Part shown: positions 42,311 through 50,861 of the stretch, one piece after another
Layout: every line of letters starts with the position of its first letter
Position numbering within the stretch: the first letter of the stretch is position 1
Assembly: GCF_020421205.1 (NCBI RefSeq)
Contig: NZ_JAIZZH010000003.1
Location: 496,001 to 560,000, forward strand
DNA: 64,000 nt
Source: Hymenobacter pini
GTDB taxonomy: Bacteria > Bacteroidota > Bacteroidia > Cytophagales > Hymenobacteraceae
Direction: 5' to 3'
Translations under genes and position numbers: made by a program
Notes under the pieces: model-generated
The model's input: the letters and a program-made list of their open reading frames with translations, nothing else
Databases searched by the model: none
What the model was told of the DNA's origin: nothing

Positions 42311-43072
42311 TTAGGGAATCCGGCGGCTGTCGGCCACCATGTACGGTTGGCTATGATAGTCCCGAATTCGCTCCCGGGTATGCAGCTGCTGCGTCAGAAG
42401 CTCCAGCCGAATCTGCATGTTGCGGTTCATAGCTTCCAGCACCACATCGGGCTCGGGGTTGCGGTACAACTCGGTTTTGAGCTGCTGGTAGGTGGAATCC
42501 AAGGCTACCAATTCCTGCTGCCAGTCGGCTTTGGGGGCGCTACCCACCGTTTCGGCGGCTACTTCGCGTAGCTCCTGCTGGCGCTCGGCAATTTGCGTGG
42601 CATAGTAGGATTCCATCCGCTGCACGGCGCTGGCCAAGCGTTGCTCGGGGCCGGTAGCGGCCGGAGTAGCCGTCAGCACCGGGCCGTTGTAAAAGTCATG
42701 GTCGGGCTCAGCGGGAGTTGCCATCGACAGGGCCGGCTGGCCGGCGCGCGTCCAGATGGTGGCTTCGGTGCGGTGTTGCCAGAACCAGGTGCTCACTAGC
42801 ATCAGGGCAGCTACGGCCGCGGCTACGCCGTAGGGCCGGGCTGAGCGGATAGCCGCTGTATCTGGGGCGGCGGCCGGGGTTAAGGGGGCCGTTTCGGCGG
42901 CCGGGAACAGGGGCACTACCCGCAGAGGGGCAGGCTCTTCCTCAACCGGCTCAGCACCTAGCTCCAAATCCAGGGCAATATCATCCCAGAGGTCCGGGCG
43001 CGGCTCAAACGCGTCGAAGTCGGCGCGGTGGCGTTCCACAAAGGCTTCCAGTCCGGTTTTCTTCTCGTTCAT
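42311..43072 (-). CDS. Probable anti-sigma factor, single-pass membrane
   Basis: A 253-residue protein: acidic cytoplasmic N-terminus (1-75, with LEAFVERHRADFDAFEPRPD), one membrane helix (about 80-100, YGVAAAVAALMLVSTWFW) and a periplasmic helical domain (about 130-250). It lies between an ECF sigma factor (134 nt upstream) and an adhesin-like gene (3 nt downstream). Position, size and topology are those of an anti-sigma factor. No zinc-binding HxxxCxxC motif is present in the N-terminal part, so it would be a non-ZAS type. Assignment rests on context and topology. Confidence 0.7.
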   Translation of the reverse strand: MNEKKTGLEAFVERHRADFDAFEPRPDLWDDIALDLELGAEPVEEEPAPLRVVPLFPAAETAPLTPAAAPDTAAIRSARPYGVAAAVAALMLVSTWFWQHRTEATIWTRAGQPALSMATPAEPDHDFYNGPVLTATPAATGPEQRLASAVQRMESYYATQIAERQQELREVAAETVGSAPKADWQQELVALDSTYQQLKTELYRNPEPDVVLEAMNRNMQIRLELLTQQLHTRERIRDYHSQPYMVADSRRIP

Positions 43073-43206
43073 GTCAGGTGGTGGTACTAGGGCGTTGCTG
43101 ATTGGGGCAGGCTGATTGGCAGATGGGGTGGCTCAGCGCAAAAGGTGCTGGACAAACAGGCAACGCAAAGGACGGTGGTGATTACTTCTGTAAGAGAAAC
43201 TAGCGG

Positions 43207-43824
43207 CTATAAGCCGTGCTGCCGGGCCAGTTCCAGCAGCTTCTTGCGGGCCCGGCTGTACTGCGACTTCGACGTGGACTCGGTGATATTGAGGATGCCG
43301 GCAATTTCGGCGTGGTCGTAGCCCTCCAGCAGGTACAGCGAGAGTACTACGCGGTAGCCGTCGGGGAGTTCCTGCACGCAGCGGCGCACCACATCGGCCC
43401 GCCAGCTCAGCTCCTCTCCGTCCAGGCTACCCACCGAGTCGGTTTCGGGGGCGGCCCCATCGTGCTGCTCGGCCAGTGGCACCAGCTGCAGGCGCCGGTT
43501 GCGCAGGCAGTTAATGCTTTTGTTGATGACGATACGCTTGAGCCAGGAGCCAAACGACGAATCACCCTTGTAGCTGTGCAACTCCCGGAACGCACTCAGA
43601 AACGACTCCTGCAACACATCCTCCGCCTCGGCATAGTCGCCGGTGATGCGCAGGCTGGCGTTGAACATAGCCTTGGAGTAGCGCTTGTAGATTTCGGCCT
43701 GGGCGCGCCGGTCACCCAAGCGGCACCGCTCGACTAGCGGCGCGTTTATGTCAGTGTACGCAAATGCCTCCATTGGTTGCTGTGTTGGCGGGGATTCGGA
43801 AACGAGAGAATCGTAAATATCCAA
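43207..43824 (-). CDS. ECF-subfamily RNA polymerase sigma factor
   Basis: A sigma-70 family protein of about 205 residues. Region 2 (about 40-105) contains EIYKRYSKAMFNASLRITGDYAEAEDVLQESFLSAFRELH with the promoter-melting helix SWLKRIVINKSINCLR. Region 4 (about 140-200) has LPDGYRVVLSLYLLEGYDHAEIAGILNITESTSKSQYSRARKKL. It lacks domain 3, as expected for group 4. It heads an operon with a membrane anti-sigma candidate and an adhesin-like protein, implying an envelope-signal-dependent regulon. An internal ATG at 43773 (MEAFAYTDIN) may be the true start. Confidence 0.93.
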   Translation of the reverse strand: MDIYDSLVSESPPTQQPMEAFAYTDINAPLVERCRLGDRRAQAEIYKRYSKAMFNASLRITGDYAEAEDVLQESFLSAFRELHSYKGDSSFGSWLKRIVINKSINCLRNRRLQLVPLAEQHDGAAPETDSVGSLDGEELSWRADVVRRCVQELPDGYRVVLSLYLLEGYDHAEIAGILNITESTSKSQYSRARKKLLELARQHGL

Positions 43825-43975
43825 CTTTCCGGGGTAAAACGGCTCGGGCTAGTGGGTAAGCAGGTGAAAGACAGCGGGACGCGGGTCGGGGTTGCACTAC
43901 TTCACCGGCTAACAAGCGGAAGAGGTGTTTTTGTGCCCGGCCGGGTTTTCTCCTGCGCACATGTTTCGCAAGGCA

Positions 43976-44007
43976 AACGGCCCACCCGGATAACCGAGCG
44001 GGCCGTT
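43976..44007 (-). terminator. Terminator after ALDH gene
   Basis: AACGGCCC and GGGCCGTT form an 8-bp stem, with partial inner pairing, 26 nt past the ALDH stop. The base after the stem on the minus strand is TGCC, so the T-run is weak. Confidence 0.55.
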
Positions 44008-44032
44008 GCTATTTGAAAGGCTGCAAGTGACG

Positions 44033-45631
44033 TTATACGTCGAATTTGATGCCCTGGGCCAGCGGAAGTTGGGTGCTATAATTGATGGTGTTAGTCTGGC
44101 GACGCATATACACGCGCCAGGCATCGGAACCCGATTCGCGGCCACCGCCGGTTTCCTTCTCGCCCCCGAACGCGCCACCAATTTCGGCCCCGCTGGTGCC
44201 GATGTTCACGTTGGCAATGCCGCAGTCGGAACCGGCGTGGCTGAGGAAGGCCTCGGCCTCGCGCATGTTCAAAGTGAAGATGCTTGATGACAAGCCCTGG
44301 CGCACGCCATTCTGCACGTCGATGGCGTTTTCCACGCCGCCGCTGTATTTGATGAGGTAAAGGATGGGCGCGAAGGTTTCTTCCTGCACCGTGTGATACT
44401 CGTTGCTAGCTTCTACAATGGCAGGCTTCACGTAGGTACCAGTTTCGTAGCCGGCACCGCTCAGCACTTCGCCCCCAATCAGCAGCTTGCCGCCTTCGGC
44501 CTGTACGGCTTCCAGCGCTTTGCTGAAGCTGGTTACGGCATCTTTATCAATCAGCGGCCCAACCAGCGTGCCTTCCTGCAGCGGGTGGCCGATGGGCAGC
44601 GTGGGATAGATTTTGAGCAGACGGGCCTTCACATCCTCGTAAATAGAGTCGTGGATGATGAGGCGGCGGGTGGTGGTGCAGCGCTGCCCAGCCGTGCCCA
44701 CGGCGCCAAATACGATGCCCGGCATGGCCAGGCTCAGGTCGGCGTTTTCGGTGAGGATGATGGCATTGTTGCCACCCAGTTCCAGCAGGGCGCGGCCCAA
44801 GCGGGCCCCTACCACTTCACCTACCTTCTTACCCATGCGGGTGCTGCCCGTGGCCGATACCAGCGGCACGCGCGTATCAGCAGCCATCTTGGCGCCAATT
44901 TCCGCGTCGCCGATAATCAGGTTAAAGATGCCCTCGGGCAACTCGTTTTCGCGCAGTACGTCCTGCAGAATGTGCTGCACGGCTACGGCCGTGAGGGGCG
45001 TTTTTTCGGAGGGTTTCCAGATGCAGGTATCCCCGCACACGGCGGCCAGCATGGCGTTCCAGCTCCACACGGCCACCGGGAAGTTGAAGGCCGAGATGAT
45101 ACCGACTACGCCCAGTGGGTGGTACTGCTCGTACATGCGGTGGCCGGGGCGCTCAGAGTGCATGGTGAAGCCGTGCAACTGCCGAGAAAGGCCCACGGCA
45201 AAGTCGCAGATGTCAATCATTTCCTGCACTTCGCCGAGGCCTTCCTGCAGGATTTTGCCCATCTCGTAGCTCACCAGCTTGCTCAGTGAGTCTTTGTACT
45301 CGCGCAGCTTGTTGCCAATCTGACGCACAATTTCGCCGCGCTTGGGAGCCGGCACCAGCCGCCAGGTTTTGAAGGCTTCCTGGGCTTTCTGCACTACCTG
45401 CTCGTAATCGTCAGGCGTGGCCAGGGCTACGGTGCCAATGGTGCGGCCATCGGCGGTGGAGGTAATGGTGCGGGTGTTGCCATTATCGGCGCCGCCCCAG
45501 GTGAGGCCGGTGCTCCAGGCGGCGTTATGGGCTTCGAGGCCCAGCTCGCGCAGCACCTGCCGGATGCCGTGGTGGTCGTGGTCCTGTACGTCGGTGCCGG
45601 TAGCCACGGCTTCTTCGAGAGCTTGTTTCAT
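44033..45631 (-). CDS. ALDH7-type aldehyde dehydrogenase (aminoadipate semialdehyde type)
   Basis: A 532-residue NAD(P)-dependent aldehyde dehydrogenase. Catalytic Cys318 (GTAGQRCTTTRR) and Glu284 (LLELGGNN) are intact, as are the cofactor segment AFNFPVAVWSWN and IWKPSEKTPL. The pattern GTAGQRCTT with IGGAFGGEKETGGGRESGSDAWRVYMRR is that of the antiquitin/ALDH7 group, including L-aminoadipate-semialdehyde/piperideine-6-carboxylate dehydrogenase in lysine catabolism. Neighbours do not confirm lysine metabolism. A TAGCTTTG element lies 65 nt upstream of the ATG. Confidence 0.93.
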   Translation of the reverse strand: MKQALEEAVATGTDVQDHDHHGIRQVLRELGLEAHNAAWSTGLTWGGADNGNTRTITSTADGRTIGTVALATPDDYEQVVQKAQEAFKTWRLVPAPKRGEIVRQIGNKLREYKDSLSKLVSYEMGKILQEGLGEVQEMIDICDFAVGLSRQLHGFTMHSERPGHRMYEQYHPLGVVGIISAFNFPVAVWSWNAMLAAVCGDTCIWKPSEKTPLTAVAVQHILQDVLRENELPEGIFNLIIGDAEIGAKMAADTRVPLVSATGSTRMGKKVGEVVGARLGRALLELGGNNAIILTENADLSLAMPGIVFGAVGTAGQRCTTTRRLIIHDSIYEDVKARLLKIYPTLPIGHPLQEGTLVGPLIDKDAVTSFSKALEAVQAEGGKLLIGGEVLSGAGYETGTYVKPAIVEASNEYHTVQEETFAPILYLIKYSGGVENAIDVQNGVRQGLSSSIFTLNMREAEAFLSHAGSDCGIANVNIGTSGAEIGGAFGGEKETGGGRESGSDAWRVYMRRQTNTINYSTQLPLAQGIKFDV

Positions 45632-45696
45632 GGGAATGAAAACGAGTATGGGTGGGTGGGATGAGAAGTTGAAACTGGTGACGCCGGGGCGCTCAG

Positions 45697-45704
45697 CAAA
45701 GCTA
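45697..45704 (-). promoter_or_regulatory. TAnnTTTG element upstream of ALDH gene
   Basis: Minus-strand TAGCTTTG, consensus, 65 nt before the ALDH ATG. It shares the divergent gap with the promoter of the STAS-like gene. Confidence 0.5.
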
Positions 45705-45735
45705 GTAAAACCATTTTGAGCACGCGGCCACTCCG

Positions 45736-45743
45736 TATCTTTA
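45736..45743 (+). promoter_or_regulatory. -7-like element 4 nt before STAS-like gene
   Basis: TATCTTTA, one base off consensus, ends 4 nt before the ATG at 45748. The spacing points to a leaderless message. Confidence 0.5.
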
Positions 45744-45747
45744 CCTT

Positions 45748-46152
45748 ATGTCCCCCGCTCTCTCCCTCACTCCCCGCCCCGATTTACACGCTTTGGTTGC
45801 TCGCTGGGCCGATGATGGCTCTACAGCGCAGCTACAGCAGGATTACACCCATATTCTGGGCGTAGCCCAGGAACACCACCTGGCTAAGTGGCTACTGGAT
45901 GTGCGCCGCCGCGACCAGTTGAACCCCGAACTGGGCCGCTGGACCACGCACGAGTTTTATCCGCTAGCTGCCGCGAGCCTTGAGCCGCAGCATCTGCGGA
46001 TTGCCGTGCTCTGCTCCCCGGTGCGGCTGGCGGTGTACGAAGCCGACCCGGCCCAACAGCAGTACCTGGCATACGGCCTGGAGCCCGGCCGTAACTACGA
46101 CCTGCGCCTGTTTATTGAAGAAGGCGTGGCTATGGAGTGGTTGCTGACTTAA
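45748..46152 (+). CDS. Small STAS/SpoIIAA-like protein
   Basis: A 134-residue soluble protein. The alternating pattern fits a STAS/SpoIIAA-like fold: LHALVARWADDGSTAQLQQDYTHI, KWLLDVRRRDQLN, WTTHEFYPLAA, LRIAVLCSPVRLAVYEAD and the C-terminal YDLRLFIEEGVAMEWLL. Proteins of this size and pattern recur in Hymenobacter-type genomes without known function. It is divergent from the ALDH gene and convergent with the HtrA gene, separated from the latter by a bidirectional terminator. Confidence 0.6.
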   Translation: MSPALSLTPRPDLHALVARWADDGSTAQLQQDYTHILGVAQEHHLAKWLLDVRRRDQLNPELGRWTTHEFYPLAAASLEPQHLRIAVLCSPVRLAVYEADPAQQQYLAYGLEPGRNYDLRLFIEEGVAMEWLLT

Positions 46153-46167
46153 GTGCCATACTTAAAT

Positions 46168-46201
46168 AAAAAGCCCTCCGCTGTAGCAGCGAAGGGCTTT
46201 T
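46168..46201. terminator. Bidirectional terminator
   Basis: AAAAGCCCT (46169-46177) and AGGGCTTTT (46193-46201) with an inner CGCTG/CAGCG stem. A-tract and T-tract flank both sides, so it can serve the STAS-like gene and the convergent HtrA gene. Confidence 0.85.
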
Positions 46202-46223
46202 CAAATTCAGAACAAACCTCAGC

Positions 46224-47732
46224 TTACTGAGCCTGCCCGATGGGGTAGTAGGCCTTGCGGCCGTCGGGGTACACGCCTTCTACCAGCGCACCTTCCGTTT
46301 CCTTGGCGGCTTCGAGGTAGCGCTGCACGTCCTGGGGCTTCTGCACCTTGTTCTTATCGATGCGGGTGATGATGAAGCCGTCGGCAATGCCGGTTTCGCG
46401 GAAGTTGGAACTGCGGATGCCGCTGATTTTGGCCCCGCCCTCAATTCCCAGTTTGTTCTGCTCCTGGCGGGTTACCGGAGCCAGCGAAGCTCCCTCGTAC
46501 TTAATCACCGAGGCTACTTCTTCCCGAATGATATCGGTGGTGCCGGTGGAGTTGCGCAGCGTGGCGCTGGCGGTGTTTTCGCGGCCGTCGCGCAGGTAGG
46601 TCACCTTGATTTTGTCGCCGGGGCGGAAGCGGGCCACCTGCTCCTGCAGCTGCGAGGAGGTGTTCACCTTGGCCCCGTTGATTTCCGTGATGATGTCGCC
46701 TTCCTTCAGGCCGGCATCAGCCGCCGCGCTGCTTTTGCCCATGCCCATCACATACACGCCGTTCAGGGTGTTCAGTTTCTTCTCGGAAGCCAGCTGGGCA
46801 TCAACTTCCCGGATTTGCACGCCCAGCAAGGCGCGCTGCACTACTTTGTACTTGAGCAGGTCATCGACCACCTTGCTCACAATGGAGCTGGGCACGGCAA
46901 ACGAGTAGCCCACGAACGAGCCGGTTTGCGAAGCAATGGCCGAGTTGATGCCAATCAGGTCACCGTTCAGGTTTACCAGCGCGCCGCCCGAGTTACCGGG
47001 GTTTACCACGGCATCCGTCTGCAGGAACGATTCTACGCCCATGCCATCTTCACGACGCAGGATGTTGATATTGCGGCCCTTGGCGGAGATGATACCGGCC
47101 GTAACGGTGGAATTCAGGTTGAAGGGGTTGCCCACGGCCAACACCCACTCCCCTACCTTCACCTGGTCGGAGTTGCCGTAGCGGATGAACGGCAGGTTGT
47201 CGGCTTTCACCTTCAGCAAGGCCAAGTCGGTAGTAGGGTCGGCCCCTACCAGCTCCGCCTGAAACTTGCGCTTGTCGTCCATTACCACCTCAATCTTATC
47301 GGCCTTCTCAATTACGTGGTTATTGGTGACGATGTAGCCATTGGCCGCAATGATTACCCCTGAGCCCGAGCCCTGCTGCGGCCCACGCTGGCGGCCCCGG
47401 CCCTGATACTGGTCCAGCTCGTCGCCAAAAAACTGCCGCAGGAAAGGATCCATGCGCGACACGTCATCCTGGTTATTTTTCGGGGCGTATTCCGTCATTA
47501 CGTGCACTACGGCCGGGGTTACGGAAGCAGCAGCGGCCGTGAAGTTGAGACCTTCCGGCACGGTGTAGGTGCTGCTGCGCAGCTCACTGGTGTAGCGCAC
47601 ATTCGGGTCGGCGGCCACAGCCTGCGGCGAGTACGCGCGCTCCGGCTCCAGCAGCTTGTACCCACCAACGGCCACGCCCCCGCCCAAAATAGCGGAACCG
47701 AGCAGGCCGAGCATCATTTGTTTTGCTTGCAT
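46224..47732 (-). CDS. HtrA/Deg-family periplasmic serine protease
   Basis: A 502-residue Do-type protease with an N-terminal signal/anchor segment (MQAKQMMLGLLGSAILGGGV). The trypsin-like domain has the triad His139 (TNNHV), Asp169 (TTDLALL) and Ser248 (NPGNSGGAL), all intact. Two PDZ domains follow (about 300-395 and 405-495; LLGVQIREVDAQL and a second with EGVYPDG). It degrades or refolds damaged envelope proteins. It lies next to the Hsp20 gene on the same strand but with its own leader, suggesting a stress-related region. Start at ATG 47732; an upstream extension to 47942 lacks features. Confidence 0.95.
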   Translation of the reverse strand: MQAKQMMLGLLGSAILGGGVAVGGYKLLEPERAYSPQAVAADPNVRYTSELRSSTYTVPEGLNFTAAAASVTPAVVHVMTEYAPKNNQDDVSRMDPFLRQFFGDELDQYQGRGRQRGPQQGSGSGVIIAANGYIVTNNHVIEKADKIEVVMDDKRKFQAELVGADPTTDLALLKVKADNLPFIRYGNSDQVKVGEWVLAVGNPFNLNSTVTAGIISAKGRNINILRREDGMGVESFLQTDAVVNPGNSGGALVNLNGDLIGINSAIASQTGSFVGYSFAVPSSIVSKVVDDLLKYKVVQRALLGVQIREVDAQLASEKKLNTLNGVYVMGMGKSSAAADAGLKEGDIITEINGAKVNTSSQLQEQVARFRPGDKIKVTYLRDGRENTASATLRNSTGTTDIIREEVASVIKYEGASLAPVTRQEQNKLGIEGGAKISGIRSSNFRETGIADGFIITRIDKNKVQKPQDVQRYLEAAKETEGALVEGVYPDGRKAYYPIGQAQ

Positions 47733-47976
47733 GGGTAAGAAAGAGGTGAGAATTGAAATGGATGATGACTTGAAAATACAACGGAAACGTGAACAGACCA
47801 TGAGTGCCACCGGCCTATCGGCGGTAGAAATAGTGCTTTCACTTCTCCTTAACGCCAGATACCGGCTGATTGGTGTCCGGTTGCATGGCCGTTGAAGGAG
47901 GAAAAGGGCCCGTTGGTAGATTTTTTGGAAAGTAGCTGCCAATCTGAGCGGTAGCGGCTACACTGAGTAAACAAAA

Positions 47977-47999
47977 AAGGCACCGTTTCGGGTGCCCTT
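47977..47999 (-). terminator. Terminator after hsp20 gene
   Basis: Minus-strand GGCACC/GGTGCC stem (6 bp, extended by AAG/CTT with a mismatch), followed by TTTTTTG. Confidence 0.65.
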
Positions 48000-48011
48000 C
48001 TTGTGAATTTG

Positions 48012-48443
48012 CTAGCGTACCTCAATCTGGTACTTGGTTACTTTCTTGCTATCGAAGGGCAGCTGCAGGCGCAGGATGCCGTTAGTAAGCTCGGCCTGGA
48101 TGGCCGTTACGTCCACGGTATCGGGCAGGTGGAAGGTACGGGTGAAGCTGCCGTAGCCAGATTCTACGCGGCGGAACTTGGGCGCATCGTCGGCGGCTTC
48201 CGGAGCTTTCCGCTCTCCACTCACGGTGAGCTGGCCATCCTGAAAATCAATTTTCACCTCTTCCTTCGCTACGCCGGGCAGCAGCAGGTGCAGCTCGAAA
48301 CCGGCCGGTCCTTCCAGCACGTCGGCCTGGGGCACGAAGGACTTGATGGGTTGGTTAAGGGCCGGCAGCGTATCGCGCAGCATGTCGTTCAGAACAGAGT
48401 TGAAGGCGCGGGCGGGGCGGTTGTTATACAGCAGAGTTGCCAT
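48012..48443 (-). CDS. Small heat shock protein, Hsp20/alpha-crystallin family
   Basis: A 143-residue small heat shock protein. The alpha-crystallin domain (about 38-130) has ADVLEGPAGFELHLLLPGVAKEEVKIDFQDGQLTVSGE, the YGSFTRTFHLPDTVD strand set and the ITA motif position NGILRLQLPF. The C-terminal I-x-I motif is visible as YQIEV. It holds unfolded proteins for ATP-dependent chaperones. A short hairpin lies upstream in the leader region; CIRCE is absent. It precedes the HtrA gene in the same direction. Confidence 0.95.
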   Translation of the reverse strand: MATLLYNNRPARAFNSVLNDMLRDTLPALNQPIKSFVPQADVLEGPAGFELHLLLPGVAKEEVKIDFQDGQLTVSGERKAPEAADDAPKFRRVESGYGSFTRTFHLPDTVDVTAIQAELTNGILRLQLPFDSKKVTKYQIEVR

Positions 48444-48476
48444 GGTACTATAATAAAGTTTAGAGTTAAAGATGAA

Positions 48477-48499
48477 TGTCCGCCGCTAGTGCGCGGACA
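48477..48499. other. Hairpin in hsp20 upstream region
   Basis: TGTCCGC (48477-48483) and GCGGACA (48493-48499) form a 7-bp stem 34 nt before the hsp20 start, in an otherwise AT-rich 216-bp gap. Could be a regulator site or leader hairpin; also part of the terminator of the upstream gene is possible. Confidence 0.4.
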
Positions 48500-48659
48500 C
48501 TCATGTACTCTATAAACTCCATACCAATCAGCTAATAATGACTTTTTGTCTTATTTTATTACTATTATATACTCCACTCTCTTACTCACAATCAGCAAAT
48601 CTGCTTTTAAAGACCATAAACACACTATATCGTTTTTAACAGCAAGTGACAATATGACA

Positions 48660-49472
48660 CTAATACTGCGTAGGCAGCTGATGACGTTCAGTTTCTTTAG
48701 CCCGCGGGCCCAAGGTCACGCGCATATCAAGGCCTACTACCGGCTGCACAATCCGACCATTGCCACCTGGGATTTTCACGCTCCCATCGGGGTTGAACTG
48801 GGGTTGAGCAATGAAATAGGTATTCTGCCAGGAAAACCAGGGTGTAAAGTCGAACCGGGGCGAGAGGCGTACCCCTATTTCTCCACGCAACTCCGAGAAG
48901 TCGAGAAAACGCTCTTTGGCTTCGGTTTCGTCGCGCTGGAAGCGCAGGTACGCTACCGGTTCCAGGGCCACGCGCGGGCGCAGCGCCAGGCCGCCACTGC
49001 TCAAAGGGAATATCCGGTCTACGTCGAGGCGCAGGGCAGCCTGAAATCGGGCTTTGTTTTGGCTCAATGGGGCTACGTACCGCAGTGCACCCCGCTGACG
49101 AAAATTGAACTGCCCCAGCAGGCCCCAGTGCCGGGCAAACACCTCGGGCGTAAGCTGGGTATACTCCGTACTTACTTCCCCAATCGACCATAAAGGATCT
49201 ACCTTCACATCCAGCGTAGTGCCCAGGCTCCAGTGCTGGTTCTGGAAATGCTCGTACCCGGCCCGTAACCGGGCACCGGAGAAATAGGAGGTAGAGTACC
49301 CGTCGCGCAGCAGCCCCAAAGCGCCAAACACATAATCATCGCCGGCCAGGGGTATTTCGGCTATTACCTGGGGCTGCAGGGCGGTGTGGCTCACGTATCG
49401 TCGCTGGGCCTGAGCCCCGGCCGCCAGGCTTAGCACGGCCATCATTGTCAGGAAAAAAGAAAGCTTACGCAT
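48660..49472 (-). CDS. Probable outer-membrane protein, beta-barrel-like
   Basis: A 270-residue exported protein (signal MRKLSFFLTMMAVLSLAAGA). The mature part is a series of alternating strands with aromatic girdles (RLRAGYEHFQNQHWSLGTTLDVKV, RFDFTPWFSWQNTYFIAQPQF), typical of small outer-membrane barrels such as DUF2490- or DUF6268-like proteins. No plug or TonB features. I cannot name the family with confidence. The ATG at 49472 gives a clear signal peptide; an upstream ATG at 49508 does not. Confidence 0.7.
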   Translation of the reverse strand: MRKLSFFLTMMAVLSLAAGAQAQRRYVSHTALQPQVIAEIPLAGDDYVFGALGLLRDGYSTSYFSGARLRAGYEHFQNQHWSLGTTLDVKVDPLWSIGEVSTEYTQLTPEVFARHWGLLGQFNFRQRGALRYVAPLSQNKARFQAALRLDVDRIFPLSSGGLALRPRVALEPVAYLRFQRDETEAKERFLDFSELRGEIGVRLSPRFDFTPWFSWQNTYFIAQPQFNPDGSVKIPGGNGRIVQPVVGLDMRVTLGPRAKETERHQLPTQY

Positions 49473-49556
49473 CGAATACGAGGTATAGTACATCGGTTTA
49501 GTAAACACCAGTTCACCGGTTTTTGTGGGTGATACGGCCTAGTGGGCTGGTTATCT

Positions 49557-50753
49557 CTACTCTGCCAGCTCCCGCAGGGTAAGCCAGGCCATCAGGCCGG
49601 GGCCGGTTTCCAGGGCGCGCGGGTCGATGTCGAACGTGGGCGTATGCACCGAGGAAGTAAACCGGCCGCTGCCATCGTGGGCGGCGGTGCCCAGGCGGTA
49701 GAAGCAGGCGCTGGCAGCCTGACTGAAGTAGGCGAAGTCCTCGGCGGCCATCCACTGGTCCAGCTCCACCACGTTTTCGCGGCCCAGATACTCCACGGCC
49801 GCCTGCTCGGTGCGGGCGGTGAGAGCGGGCTCGTTTTCCAGGTACGGGTAGCCGCGGCGGATTTCCAGCTCGCAGGTTGCCCCCATGCTCTCGGCCAGTC
49901 CTTCGCAGAGGCGGCGTAGGTGCTCGTGGGCCTCGTTGCGCCACTCCTCGTTCAGCGTGCGGAACGTGCCCTCTAGGTACACCTCATTTGGGATGACGTT
50001 GGTAGCACCCTGGGCAATGACTTTGCCGAACGACAGCACCGAGGGCAGCTTGGGGTTGGCGCGGCGGCTTACAATCTGCTGGGCGGCCACAATGATGTGG
50101 GCGGCCACCAGCACGGGGTCGATGTTCTGCTCAGGCATGGCCCCGTGGCCGCCTTTGCCGCGCACGGTCAGGTACAGCTCATCGGTGCTGGCCATGTAGC
50201 GTCCGGCACGCAGGCCCACCTTACCGGCCGGCAGCCGCGGAAACACGTGCTGGCCCAGCACGCTGGCCGGTTTGGGATTTTCGAGCACGCCTTCCTTAAT
50301 CATCAAGGATGCGCCGCCGGGCAGCAGCTCCTCGCCGGGCTGGAACATGAGCTTCACAGTGCCCTCAAACTCATCTTTCAGGGCTACCAAGATGCGGGCC
50401 GCGCCCAGCAGACTGGCCGTGTGCACGTCGTGGCCGCAGGCGTGCATTACGCCGGGGTTGGTTGATTTGTAGGGCACCTCGTTCTGCTCCGTGATGGGCA
50501 GGGCATCCATGTCGGCGCGCAAAGCCACGGTACGCTTGCCGGGGTTACGGCCTTCAATGAGGGCTACCACGCCGGTGCTGGCAATGGCTTGGGGCTGCAG
50601 GCCCAGCTGGCGAAGCTGCTCCGCTACGAAGGCCACCGTGCTATGTTCCTGGAACGACAGCTCGGGGTGCGCATGCAGGTGCTGGCGCAGGGCTACGGTG
50701 TCGGCGGCAACCTCGGCGGCCAACGTTTTGATGCGGGGTATCAGGTGTTCCAC
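49557..50753 (-). CDS. M20-family amidohydrolase, HipO/AmhX type
   Basis: A 398-residue M20D-type amidohydrolase with LRQHLHAHPELSFQE, DMDALPITEQN, HACGHDVHTASLLGAARIL and GEELLPGGA. The Cys/His/Glu/His set that binds the metal pair (ACGHD, the Glu pair of PGEE and the final His in SSVHTPTFD) appears intact. These enzymes deacylate N-acyl amino acids (hippurate, N-acetyl-diaminopimelate, IAA conjugates); exact substrate is unknown. Start set at GTG 50753 (VEHLIPRIKTLAAE) because a -7-like TACTTTTC lies 8 nt upstream; the longer frame to 50789 would include it. Confidence 0.9.
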   Translation of the reverse strand: MEHLIPRIKTLAAEVAADTVALRQHLHAHPELSFQEHSTVAFVAEQLRQLGLQPQAIASTGVVALIEGRNPGKRTVALRADMDALPITEQNEVPYKSTNPGVMHACGHDVHTASLLGAARILVALKDEFEGTVKLMFQPGEELLPGGASLMIKEGVLENPKPASVLGQHVFPRLPAGKVGLRAGRYMASTDELYLTVRGKGGHGAMPEQNIDPVLVAAHIIVAAQQIVSRRANPKLPSVLSFGKVIAQGATNVIPNEVYLEGTFRTLNEEWRNEAHEHLRRLCEGLAESMGATCELEIRRGYPYLENEPALTARTEQAAVEYLGRENVVELDQWMAAEDFAYFSQAASACFYRLGTAAHDGSGRFTSSVHTPTFDIDPRALETGPGLMAWLTLRELAE

Positions 50754-50761
50754 GGCGGGAA

Positions 50762-50769
50762 GAAAAGTA
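50762..50769 (-). promoter_or_regulatory. -7-like element near the M20 amidohydrolase GTG
   Basis: Minus-strand TACTTTTC (one base off TAnnTTTG), 8 nt before the proposed GTG start. A GTTG lies 19 bp further upstream. Confidence 0.4.
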
Positions 50770-50861
50770 AAGACAAACCAAAAGGGCACAACCGCCCCAC
50801 GCCCACCGGGGCGCGGGTACCGGAGCCCTCCGTTCCGGCAAAGTACCCACAGAATGGGCCG

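Noticed and set aside
48444..48530. CIRCE (HrcA) element upstream of hsp20
   Set aside because: The dyad here is TGTCCGC/GCGGACA; the CIRCE arms TTAGCACTC and GAGTGCTAA are not present.
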